Source of the DNA: Streptomyces akebiae
GTDB lineage: Bacteria; Actinomycetota; Actinomycetes; Streptomycetales; Streptomycetaceae
DNA length: 64,000 nucleotides
Direction: 5' to 3'
Assembly: GCF_019599145.1 (NCBI RefSeq)
Contig: NZ_CP080648.1
Location: 62,001 to 126,000, forward strand
The notes beneath the pieces are model-generated. The model had not been told where the DNA came from and searched no databases. It saw nothing but the letters and a program-made list of their open reading frames with translations. This document shows positions 9,201 through 16,017 of the stretch, piece after piece. The position numbers and the translations under genes were made by a program. Each line of letters opens with the position of its first letter. The first letter of the stretch is position 1.

Positions 9201-9531
9201 GGTGCCCTCTCCCGGTGCGCCCCGGTCCTGGTACGCCCGTCTGTCCCGGCTGTACCCGGGACCGGAGGCGATGATCCTGCTGCGGCCCACTCCGGAAGGG
9301 ATTCGGGCCTGGTACGAGGTAGTGCGTCCGGTGGCCGAGGAGGGGCGGTTGCTGGTGCTCGGTGCCTTCTCGGGAGGGGGAGCCGGCGCTTACGAGGTGG
9401 CCCGCCGCGTCGCGGCGGACGGCGGCCCCCCGCCGCTTGTCGTGCTCACGGCGGACACCGGTAGCGACGAGGCCGTGCGCGCTCTCGCGCGGCTGCTGGA
9501 CGAGGCGGCCCGGCGGCGGAGTGGTGCTTGA
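6235..9531 (+). CDS. Condensation-like / condensation / thioesterase-like three-part protein
   Basis: This 1098-residue protein resembles NRPS parts but has no adenylation or carrier domain. Residues 1-100 look like a partial condensation-type segment. Residues about 115-510 resemble an epimerization/condensation domain (VVAHELVVDQVSLGIL), but the HHxxxDG core reads H233-E234-L-V-V-D238-Q239, so the catalytic second His is Glu. Residues about 525-950 form a second C domain with YHHALLDT at 653-660, which keeps both His and Asp. Residues about 975-1098 resemble the start of an alpha/beta-hydrolase thioesterase (GAFSGGGAGAYEVARRV, Ser1046), but the chain ends before a catalytic His is visible. 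Only the second C domain looks competent, for example for esterification or amidation on a carrier protein. A 250-base gap separates it from the PPTase; SARP control is plausible. Confidence 0.75.
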   Translation: MTDDRDADARFADVATTVVVDPGQPPYDTPPVLEVRGPLTAGRVAAALDHAATRTPGGRPWRHRLQRLGPGHHLVHLEAPATFPAVPESVHVSPDAFPAGLVADLLTARDKPAVPLGPAQLALVRRREAAPLVHPWTALDVAEPLDPVRVDGVLRALVRAHPLLGARIDTEDRGGIHADPLVYETACTAADDTPRAREHEAVAAVSRRLDPATGHTLRAVLLRKRHRLVVVAHELVVDQVSLGILMADLVAALARPDEELPAEAVRYTGWVASLPAVATDSRETGRWRTVAEGRAAASEFRPRAPLPDVTPVRHPGFTLGKAVTGRLTGALPRRFGLTPAQMLTGALGLALARWRGTGRASFDVCTDGRQGSPALARTVGPLVETEPVLLDGAWGEDAREFVGRAAGSLADVGRASFGACREHAPDPALRLVLRELVPVLVRFTPDREAGPVSGVRWPACAVPYALDIDVRVRGGRLSVGLDWLPAARDGITEESVARLLAGLRDVLEDLAGDAGAPSTTARPLMTSPLQRELLADADAHPGTGRQIEQLSWVWHGPLDVARFTAAWQSVFDREAVLRAAFDDGPEPGIVIHDRVVPEVVRMAHTGAHWPDVLTGDRRRGLDPRTPGPLRVTLFDGLHDDDVPVPSTRVLLTYHHALLDTWSVRLLLEEFYRAYLAGGTLPGGDRRPDVRDHAHWLAAQDLAPARDFWLRAAPLPGAASSVSAYATASPAAEGPGTGRARVRLASSEAARLSAWAAQWGATESTALQAAWALLLHRAAGADGPTPVRFSVTVSGRGILLDGVERLPGALRNPLPVSVEVDPAATVPDLLAALRDRAIELSSYEWVSAGQIHGWTGTGPDGPAEAEETADSLIVFEAGLNPLDRLEPSLAAHGIRMEFPETTSAATAFPVTLAAHHDETGGLVLTVNHDRTRLADATGLLAHCACLLRELPYVADECRPVAEFLDELSAVTTPGPAFVTLRPGTGGVICLVPSPGAPRSWYARLSRLYPGPEAMILLRPTPEGIRAWYEVVRPVAEEGRLLVLGAFSGGGAGAYEVARRVAADGGPPPLVVLTADTGSDEAVRALARLLDEAARRRSGA

Positions 9532-10086
9532 GGCGCGGTGATGTGCCTGGCCCGTGTCGACGGCCACCGGGCCGTGCCTGTCCGGCTGCCCCCTGCTCCT
9601 CCTGCCCCGCAGGTCAGGACCCGATGATTTCCGGGTCTGGGGCTGCTCGTTGGCACATGGCGTCAGCGCCGCCGAAGGAACCGGGCGGCTCCACGACGGC
9701 GGGCCCCCGGACCGGCCGCGTGGTGCAGCCGCCCTCGCCTTCTCCCGGGGCGGCGGTTCCAGTGCTCGCGGTGAGCGTGACGCCGGCAGCGGTGCCAAGA
9801 CCAGCGATCTTGGACCTGCGGGACAGAGTGGCTGTCTCACGGCACGGCGTACGGGCGCCGGCCCAACGGCGCGAGTGGCGGTGGACTGACCTGGCGCAGG
9901 TGTCGGGGGATTCAGGGTGCCGTACAGGCCTTTGAGCGCTCGGGGGACCGAGCGGCTGCACCCGGCATGGAGGAGCGCTGGAGGCGGGCTTGAGATCACC
10001 CCTCATTTCGGAGGGATCGGACTAGCGTGCCGAGGGGAGCAGGTTCTTGACCATTGTGGGGAACTCGACGAAGTACGGGGGCGAAC
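9532..10086. other. Intergenic region before the SARP gene
   Basis: I see no convincing gene here. Overlapping frames on both strands have no recognisable domains. The right end carries a candidate SARP promoter: an inverted pair CCCTC/GAGGG at 10000-10015 just upstream of a TAGCGT at 10023-10028. Confidence 0.5.
10000..10028 (+). promoter_or_regulatory. Candidate promoter/operator of the SARP gene
   Basis: TAGCGT at 10023-10028 has the form of a Streptomyces -10 element and lies about 60 bases before the GTG start. The short inverted repeat CCCTC-(6)-GAGGG at 10000-10015 sits where a -35 or operator would be. The TAGGGGT box of the cluster promoters is absent here, so this gene is probably controlled differently. 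Confidence 0.35.
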
Positions 10087-10908
10087 GTGAAGATTCAGGT
10101 TCTGGGTCCGTTGGGCGCCGAGGTCAACGGGGGTTCGATCGTTCCGACAGCGGGTAAGCCGCGGCAGATCCTGTCGCTGCTGGCGCTGTACCCGGGGCGG
10201 GTGGTGCCGGTGCAGACGCTCCTCGAGGAGCTCTGGGGCACCCGGCCGCCGCATAGCGCGCTCACCACCCTCCAGACCTACATACTCCAGCTGCGGCGGC
10301 GGCTCGGCACGGCGATGGGGCCCAGCGCTCCGGCGGGCGCCAAGGACGTACTCGCCACCCGGCACGGGGGCTACCTGCTGCAGGTACCTGAGCAGAGCGT
10401 CGACGTACACGCATACGAATGCCTGGTGGCGGAGGGCCGAGCGGCGTTCGAGGCGGGTGACAACGAGGTGTCGGCCGATCGATACCGGCGCGCGCTGGAC
10501 CTCTGGAACGGGCCCGCGCTGGTGGACGTACGGCTCGGCTCGATCCTCGAGATCGAGGTCATGCGGATGGAGGAGAGCCGGTTGGTGGCGGTGGAGCGGC
10601 GGATCGACGCGGATCTGCGGCTCGGGCGGCACTGCGAACTCCTCGCCGAGCTGACAGAACTGACTGCACGTCACCCGCATCACGAGGGACTTCACTCGCA
10701 GGCCATCGTGGCGCTGTACCGCTCGGGCAGACAGGGATCGGCACTGGAGGCCTACCGAAGACTTCGGCTGCGTCTGATCGAGGAGCTCGGCGTCGAGCCG
10801 TCGCCCCAGCTCCAGCGCCTGCACCAGGCCATGCTCACCGTGGACCCCTTGCTGGACGTGGCTGCGGGACCCAAGCGAACCTCCACCTTCGACTTGTTCG
10901 CGGCCTGA
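10087..10908 (+). CDS. SARP-family pathway-specific activator
   Basis: The 273-residue protein starts with GTG (VKIQVLGPLGAEVNG) after a G-rich ribosome site; the upstream TTG at 10054 is a weaker choice. Residues 1-95 form an OmpR-like winged-helix domain (GKPRQILSLLALYPGRVVPV, then LEELWGTRPPHSALTTLQTY). Residues 96-245 form the BTAD helical domain (RYRRALDLWNGPALVDV, LTARHPHHEGLH, LIEELGVEPSPQLQRL). Its length fits the small ActII-ORF4/RedD class with no ATPase domain. SARPs bind heptamer direct repeats and recruit RNA polymerase. It is the only complete pathway-type regulator in the window and is transcribed in the direction of the left cassette and the PKS genes. Whether it drives the left cassette, the PKS genes or both is not visible. 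Confidence 0.93.
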   Translation: MKIQVLGPLGAEVNGGSIVPTAGKPRQILSLLALYPGRVVPVQTLLEELWGTRPPHSALTTLQTYILQLRRRLGTAMGPSAPAGAKDVLATRHGGYLLQVPEQSVDVHAYECLVAEGRAAFEAGDNEVSADRYRRALDLWNGPALVDVRLGSILEIEVMRMEESRLVAVERRIDADLRLGRHCELLAELTELTARHPHHEGLHSQAIVALYRSGRQGSALEAYRRLRLRLIEELGVEPSPQLQRLHQAMLTVDPLLDVAAGPKRTSTFDLFAA

Positions 10909-11489
10909 GCGGCAGTCGAGCGTTTCTCCAGGGGGACCGGCCAAGTTCGGACGCCACTGGCACCCGTACGCAGGGGTGCGTGTATCCGAGAAGGAGGCCG
11001 TGCCATGCCCCGCGGCCGGCCCGTGACGCGCCACTGCTTCGCCCAAGCCCGCGTCGGGACGACCGGCTCGTCCCACCGACGGGCGCGCGCGGCCCCGACG
11101 GTGGGGCCGTTGTCATACCGCTGCCCGACCGGGGCGGCGGGCCCCCGGCCGGCCGGCACCGGCTCGCCGTACAGGTCCATGACCGGCCGGTACCGGGGGG
11201 CCGACCCGGAGGCCGTTCACCGTGACGGTGGACCGCCCGGCGTCGAGCGGGGCCGTGGAACGGCTGGCTTCCTGACACAGGGCAGCTGACAGCGCGGCAC
11301 CGGCCAGGCCGGGACCCGCCGTGACACCGCTGCCGTCGCGCCGTCGCGCCGACGAGGCGGCTCGCCGGGACGAGGTGGTGACCGGCGACGCCAGTCCCCC
11401 GTGAGTCGACCCGCCGAGCGCGCGTCCGGGCACGGACGCGGTGATGGCCGTCGACGTCGCTCGTGCCCGCCCGCCAGACGGACCGCAAC
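10909..11489. other. Region without a supportable gene
   Basis: Open frames on both strands are compositional. The minus-strand frame running on from the LuxR-type helix-turn-helix at 11490-11673 extends to 11113, but the extra sequence has no homology I recognise and looks like read-through after loss of the original stop. Confidence 0.5.
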
Positions 11490-11990
11490 CGGGGGAGGGC
11501 AGCAGTTCGGGCAGGGCACGTCGGCCGCTCACACCGAGCTTGCGGTGGACGCGGGTCAGGTGCTGTTCGACGGTGCTCACCGTGATGAACAACTGCTGGC
11601 TGATGTCACGGTTGCTGAAACCGCGTGCCGCGAGCAACGCCCCCCGTCCTTCCGCGTCGCTGAGCAGGGACATGTCGTCGCCGAGCTGTTCGTCGGCGCG
11701 GACATCCGGGGCACGGACGTCCGGGCTCGTCGGCGCCGGTGGGTCCGCCGGTCGTGCCGGGCCCGGCGTAAGCGGGACGAACGCCGGACCGGCAGAACGT
11801 GGACTCCTGGACCGAGCGCCGGGACACCGCGCGCGCCCCGTCGAGCTCGCCCGCGCTGCTGAGGGCCACGCTCAGGTCGGCCAGGGAGCGGGCCGGCTCC
11901 GTACGGTCGCCGGCCGACTCGAGCAGGAAGGCGTTCACCGCTGCTGACAAGCACCGGGCGCGCGATTCACTGGCGAACCACGGGCGACGC
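11490..11990 (-). pseudogene. Remnant of a LAL-family (large LuxR-type) regulator: TPR tail and HTH in different frames
   Basis: On the minus strand, 11980-11801 encodes a LAL tail (AVNAFLLESAGDRTEPARSL, then ADLSVALSSAGELDGARAV). From 11673 down, another frame encodes the C-terminal LuxR helix-turn-helix (LSDAEGRGALLAARGFSNRD, ISQQLFITVSTVEQHLTRVH, RKLGVSGRR). In intact LAL proteins these segments are contiguous, so at least one frameshift lies between about 11800 and 11680. The ATP-binding N-terminal domain and most of the TPR region are absent. A second LAL fragment lies on the plus strand at 14296. LAL proteins commonly activate macrolide clusters; this one looks dead. Confidence 0.7.
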
Positions 11991-12388
11991 CCAGCGCACA
12001 TTTCGGGCCGGGAAGAACCCCTATCGCCCGGACGGAGCCCGGCGTACGGCACGCCTCTTCTGCCCGCGCCGACGAGAGGGCCATCGGCTCGGCGCGGCAG
12101 CGATACGCGGGAACGACGCATTTCCGCCCGCTGATTAACCTGTCCACATGCTCGTTGATCCTGCGATTTTTGCGGAAACTCCCTGTTCGGCTGGGGGAAT
12201 AAAGAAAGCTGTACGCCGTGCGGATTCTTGCCAATTTCGATCCGTTCATGTTTGCGTTCGGCTCTCCCTCGATCCCTCCATAGGGGGCTGGAATTCATAT
12301 TAGGGGTGGCCGTCCACTCGGAACGATGTGAGAGTCATTCGCGCAACGTGGTCAAGGGAATTCAATTCCGAAATATGGAGGGTTACTG
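11991..12388. other. Intergenic, comparatively AT-rich region upstream of the secreted-protein gene
   Basis: I see no gene. From about 12140 base composition drops well below the surrounding G+C. The stretch carries two TAGGGG boxes (12281 and 12301) and the ribosome site of the gene at 12389, so it is most likely a promoter and leader region. Confidence 0.5.
12281..12307 (+). promoter_or_regulatory. Paired TAGGGG boxes upstream of the small secreted protein
   Basis: TAGGGGG at 12281-12287 and TAGGGGT at 12301-12307 are direct repeats 20 bases apart, start to start. The same spacing is seen before the ABC exporter, and a close variant before the PksA and PksD genes. No TAGCGT -10 element follows at 30 bases, so the exact promoter is unclear. 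Confidence 0.45.
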
Positions 12389-12781
12389 ATGAAACTCGCT
12401 GCGCGTGTGATGCTGGTCGGCGCCGGTGCTGTCGCCGCTGCCGCCGTCGCCACCGCTCCCGCCGCTGCCGCCGCTCCGGCTGCCGCTCCGGTGGCCGAGA
12501 CGACTGCCGCCGCGCCGAGCTGTTCGGCCTCGGTCTCGGGCAACAAGGTCTCGGGTACCTGCGCCGTCTCGACCCCCTTCGGCACCCTCAGCGCGACCTT
12601 CACCGGCACCATCGCCGCCGACGGCACCGGCTCGGGCACGATCACCCTCAAGGGGGGTGTCCTCGGCAGCGTGAGCGGCTCCTGGAGCGGTGGCAAGTTC
12701 ACCGGGGCCCAGGCGACCATCAACTACTCGGTCCCGACCCCGCTCGGCCCCATCACCGGCACGATCACGGTCAATCTCTGA
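12389..12781 (+). CDS. Small secreted protein of unknown function
   Basis: The 130-residue protein begins with a Sec signal peptide: MKLAARVM, then an alanine/valine-rich hydrophobic run and a likely cleavage near residue 28-40 after AAA sites. The mature part is rich in Ser, Gly and Thr and has two cysteines (PSCSASVSG and GTCAVSTPFG). A repeating pattern of TFTGTIAADGTGSGTITL and GSVSGSWSGGKFTGA suggests a small beta-sandwich with one disulfide. GGAGGG lies about 8 bases before the ATG. I recognise no named family and assign no function. A strong hairpin follows, so it is probably monocistronic. The TAGGGG boxes upstream resemble those of the PKS cluster. Confidence 0.85.
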   Translation: MKLAARVMLVGAGAVAAAAVATAPAAAAAPAAAPVAETTAAAPSCSASVSGNKVSGTCAVSTPFGTLSATFTGTIAADGTGSGTITLKGGVLGSVSGSWSGGKFTGAQATINYSVPTPLGPITGTITVNL

Positions 12782-12868
12782 GGCTGGTCCGGCTCATCGT
12801 CGGGTCGGCCGGAGCGAGCTCCTGCCGGTCCGACCCGCACGAATGCCAGGCCCCACAGGGGATTGGCC

Positions 12869-12914
12869 GCACAGAGGCCCCCAGCTCCCGCACGGGGGCT
12901 GGGGGCCTCTGTGC
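12869..12914 (+). terminator. Strong hairpin terminator after the secreted-protein gene
   Basis: A perfect 17-base inverted repeat (12869-12885 and 12898-12914) with a 12-base loop lies 88 bases after the stop codon. It is the clearest terminator-like structure in the window and could act on both strands. Confidence 0.8.
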
Positions 12915-13656
12915 CGTCAGGCGGTGGAACACGGGCGCCGGACATCGTCGGCCGGATCAGGCACGAGCCGGTGACTTCGGCCCGCCCCTGACACGGACTC
13001 ACGGCGTGATCCGAACCTCGCTGTGGTCGCCCACGACGAAGCGGTGGACCAAGGGTGTCCGGCCGGCGTGCGTGACCCGGGTCGGCGGCGTTGGTCGTTG
13101 CGCGCGTACGGCTCGAAAACCTCCGCCGCGGACGCCTCCAACTCGCCATGCAGCGCAGCCGTCTCCTCCTGAGTCACGCTCGATGTCGGGGCAGAAGTGC
13201 CCGGGCCGCGACGGGGGACGGCGCGGCCCGGGCCGACAACAGGCTCAGTGTGCTGCCGAAGGGGCGGCCACAGGCGAACGCACGACGAGCTCGGCAGGGC
13301 CCAGGGGTCGGGCCGCTCAGCCTGTCTCCCGGGACGGAGCCGGCAGCGCACGTACGAGGGAGGGCGGAGTGCGAGCCCATGCCTCGGTCCTGGAGCAGCC
13401 CGCCGTCGTCCATGGGCATCCGTCCGCCGGCCTCGCCCCCGCCTGCCATCGATGACCAACCCGTACCCGCGCCATGGCCACCGCCCTGCCTGAGGGCCGT
13501 GGGGCGACACGAACGACCGCGCACCGGTTGCTCGGTGGCCCCAGAAGCCCCCTAATCCCGAGCGAGCGGCCCCAGAGCCGCGCTGCAACGACCTCCGTGT
13601 CTCCGTCCCGACGCGAGGCTGAGGTCTCCCACAGGAACGACACACCGGAGGAACCC
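12915..13656. other. Region with no intact gene; holds an rmlA 3' remnant
   Basis: Apart from the rmlA tail at 12999-13078 I see nothing I can support. A minus-strand frame contains the segment QEETAALHGELEASAAEVFE just before that remnant. It reads like real protein, but I do not recognise it. Confidence 0.45.
12999..13078 (-). pseudogene. Orphan 3' end of an rmlA-type glucose-1-phosphate thymidylyltransferase gene
   Basis: The minus strand reads VTHAGRTPLVHRFVVGDHSE followed by VRITP and a stop at 12999-13001. The intact RmlA encoded at 16992-18059 ends VTRAENLPRSHRLVLGDHSK followed by VQITP, so the alignment is clear over about 25 residues, and the DNA around the stop is also similar. Upstream the matching frame is lost. 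The sequence differs enough from rmlA that it is an old copy or a relic from another sugar locus, not a recent duplication. Confidence 0.7.
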
Positions 13657-14124
13657 GTGCGCCGTCGACTGTTCACCACCGCCGTGACGTCCGCAGCCCT
13701 CGCCCTGTGCGCGCTGGCCGCCACACCGGCGGCGGCCGTCCCGGCCGACAAGAACCAGGTGCTCGCCGCCTGGACGCAGACCAGCGCGAGCAGCTACAAC
13801 GCGTGGGCCGCGGCCCACGCCAACCAGGGCGCATGGAGCGCCTACGCCTTCAACTGGACCACCGATCTCTGCTCCAAGTCCCCCGACAACCCCTTGGGCT
13901 TCCCGTTCGACAAGTCGTGCGCCCGGCACGATTTCGGCTACCGCAACTACAAGGAGGCAGGAGCCTTCCCCGCCAACAAGGCACGCATCGACAACGCCTT
14001 CCACGCCGACCTCAAGAGAGTCTGCGCGGCCTACAGCGGTGTGAAGCTGACCTCCTGCAACGCGACCGCCTGGGTGTACTACCAGGCGGTCGTCAACCTC
14101 GGCAGCTCCCCGGTGGTGGGCTGA
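13657..14124 (+). CDS. Secreted prokaryotic phospholipase A2
   Basis: The GTG at 13657 is chosen because GGAGG lies 5-9 bases upstream and the frame then gives a signal peptide (RRRLFTTAV followed by an alanine/leucine stretch ending AAAVPAD). The mature domain of about 125 residues has the family motif KSCARHDFGYRNYK, containing the catalytic His-Asp pair, and a preceding DLCSKSPDNPLGFPFD loop of the Ca-binding region. Four cysteines could form two disulfides, as in Streptomyces violaceoruber PLA2. It hydrolyses the sn-2 ester of phospholipids outside the cell. It is unlikely to be part of the polyketide pathway. Confidence 0.9.
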   Translation: MRRRLFTTAVTSAALALCALAATPAAAVPADKNQVLAAWTQTSASSYNAWAAAHANQGAWSAYAFNWTTDLCSKSPDNPLGFPFDKSCARHDFGYRNYKEAGAFPANKARIDNAFHADLKRVCAAYSGVKLTSCNATAWVYYQAVVNLGSSPVVG

Positions 14125-14295
14125 CGGTCCGCGGTGCCCGGCACGGCCTGTCGGACCGTGCCGGGCACGGGACGTCGGCCGGAGATCCGCGGCGGCGCAC
14201 CGGCCGGAGGCCCGGCCACTCAGGCGACCTGAGGACCGCTCAAGACCGGTTGGAGAGCCTTGGTCCATCCTTCCGGCCTCCGGTTAACTGACACG

Positions 14296-15354
14296 ATGGC
14301 GCTCACACCGACAGCCCAACCGGCCACCACGCCACGACGGTCCGGCAGCCCGGGAACCGGCACCCGCGACACCCACCCCGCGCGCTGCGACCGGACCAGG
14401 CCGCAGGGCACGGTGCCCCACTGGTACGCGGCACCCCACTGGTACGCGGCGCCCTCCGCCACCCGCCCCCGCGACCCCCGCACAGCCGAACGGCTCCTGC
14501 GCTCCACCGCACCGGCTCCCGCTGCGTACCCACGCCTGTTCCACGCGGCCCGCGTCCTGCTGCACACCGGCAGGCCCCGTCGGACGGCAGCCTGGTGCGC
14601 GAAACTCCACCCGGCCGTCCAGGCACCCGCCTGGACGGCCGCGTTCCGTGCCCTGGGCTCCGAAGCACTGCTCCAACTCGGCGACCTCACCGCCGCCGAG
14701 CACGAAGCAGCCGCAGCACAGAACGCCACCGGCTCACAGCACACGCCCCTGTGTCTGTGGCCCACAGCGCTGCGCGCGAAAGCCCTCATGGCCCAGGGAC
14801 GGTACGAAGAAGCCGCCGCGCATCTCGAGCAGTCCAGCCCCGAGCCCACCTGGCAGAGCCTGCCCTGGCTGCGCGCCCGCGGCCGTCTCCACCTCGCCGC
14901 ACACCGCCACCAGGAGGCCCTCGCCGCCTTTGGGGCCATCGCCCGCCTGGCCCGCCGGTACGACACCGGCCGGCTGCCCCATCTGCCCTGGCGCAGCGAC
15001 GTCGCCGAGACACTGCTCCGGCTCGGCCGCGTCGACCAGGCCCGCGCACTGCTCGTCGAGGAGCTCGCGGCGGCCCCCACCATCGGCCCCCGGTACCACG
15101 GCATCGCCCTGCGCCTGCTCGCCGCCACGGAAGAGCCCGCGCTGCGTACCCGGACCCTCGCCCGTGCCGCGACCGAACTGCGTCGCTGCGAGGACCGTCC
15201 CGAACTCGCCCGCGTCCTCGCGGACTTCGCCCACACGCTGGACGTGATCGGTGAATCCTCCGCCGCCGACGCGTTCCTGCGAAAGTCCACCCACCTGGCG
15301 GCCGACTGCGACACCGTGCCACCGTGCGGCCCGATCCGGCACGCCGCCGCCTGA
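14296..15354 (+). CDS. LAL-regulator fragment: TPR region without ATPase or HTH domains
   Basis: The 352-residue product is made of helical repeats typical of the middle of LAL (large LuxR-type) regulators: MAQGRYEEAAAHLEQ, LPWLRARGRLHLAAHRHQEA, LPWRSDVAETLLRLGRVDQA and LARVLADFAHTLDVIGESSA. The N-terminal Walker motifs and the C-terminal LuxR helix-turn-helix are absent, and it ends in a stop after a short unrelated tail. The first 70 residues are low complexity and include an 18-base tandem repeat coding WYAAPH twice. It is probably a truncated regulator or pseudogene; a stand-alone TPR protein is less likely. The start codon is uncertain (ATG 14296 without a clear ribosome site). Confidence 0.65.
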   Translation: MALTPTAQPATTPRRSGSPGTGTRDTHPARCDRTRPQGTVPHWYAAPHWYAAPSATRPRDPRTAERLLRSTAPAPAAYPRLFHAARVLLHTGRPRRTAAWCAKLHPAVQAPAWTAAFRALGSEALLQLGDLTAAEHEAAAAQNATGSQHTPLCLWPTALRAKALMAQGRYEEAAAHLEQSSPEPTWQSLPWLRARGRLHLAAHRHQEALAAFGAIARLARRYDTGRLPHLPWRSDVAETLLRLGRVDQARALLVEELAAAPTIGPRYHGIALRLLAATEEPALRTRTLARAATELRRCEDRPELARVLADFAHTLDVIGESSAADAFLRKSTHLAADCDTVPPCGPIRHAAA

Positions 15355-15507
15355 CGCACCGTCGAAGCCGGCTCGTCCGCTCCGCCACCGGCTTCGCGAG
15401 CCGGGCCTCGGCGGCGTACGCGAGGAGAGCGTGGCCGGCATCCCGCACAACGGTGGCCGCCGGGTGGTAACAGCTGTTGCCGTGCTCGTACGGCAAAGAC
15501 ACAGTCG

Positions 15508-15711
15508 GGTGCGCGAGTCGAAGACGAGGTCGCGGAACTCGCCGGGGCCCGAGCCAGGGACCGTGGACTGAACGTGGGCGACTGCATCGCCCGGCTCGTC
15601 CGGGAAGACGCCGACGGCCTGCGCGTACGCGGCCTGGACGCCGCCCCGCGCTTCCTCGACGAACACCGGGCACTCTTCGATGAGGCGGAGGACGCAGAGC
15701 GGACCACCTAG
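15508..15711 (+). pseudogene. Antitoxin remnant of a type II toxin-antitoxin pair
   Basis: The frame ending in TAG at 15709-15711 encodes RVEDEVAELAGARARDRGL, then NVGDCIARLVRED and FLDEHRALFDEAEDAE. The pattern (short DNA-binding ribbon-helix-helix start, acidic toxin-binding tail) matches small antitoxins found before Doc/Fic toxins in Streptomyces. I find no good start codon in frame, so the 5' end is probably lost. The next gene starts 16 bases later. Confidence 0.5.
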
Positions 15712-15726
15712 GACCCACGCCGCGTA

Positions 15727-15936
15727 ATGGACCTGCGCATCGACGTCCGCCGCTGGTTGGAGCGCTCCAGCATGGCCGTCGCGGCCGCAACCGGCGTCCT
15801 GTACCTCGAGGCGTCCGGCATTCCCCTCAAACCCAGCCGAGAGGACGCGATCGCCCTGCGTGACCTCCTCCGCGACCCCACCTGCACCACCGCGGGAATC
15901 GCGGCCCTGCTGCGTTCCTGGCCGACGGCCACCTGA
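15727..15936 (+). pseudogene. Doc (death-on-curing) toxin with internal deletion
   Basis: The 69-residue product fuses a Doc-like N-terminus (MDLRIDVRRWLE) directly to a Doc-like C-terminal part (AVAAATGVLYLEASGIPLKP, DAIALRDLL, GIAALLRSW). The central region of about 60 residues, including the Fic motif HxFxxGNKR needed for transfer activity, is missing. The toxin is therefore expected to be inactive. It lies downstream of the antitoxin remnant in the usual order. Confidence 0.55.
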
Positions 15937-15978
15937 CCGGCACCCCCCAGCAGCCGCGGCGGACGGCTTCCCGTACCT

Positions 15979-16000
15979 GCCTGGACCCGCCCGGGCAGGC
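15979..16000. terminator. Candidate hairpin between the toxin remnant and rmlB
   Basis: The inverted repeat GCCTG/CAGGC with a GC-rich interior lies 18 bases beyond the rmlB stop on the minus strand, between convergent genes. It is short, so the support is modest. Confidence 0.35.
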
Positions 16001-16017
16001 TACGCGCCGCCCTGCCC

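Noticed and set aside
13548..13555. Single TTAGGGGG on the minus strand upstream of the phospholipase gene
   Set aside because: No partner box and no -10 element at the expected distance; isolated TAGGGG is expected by chance in this composition.
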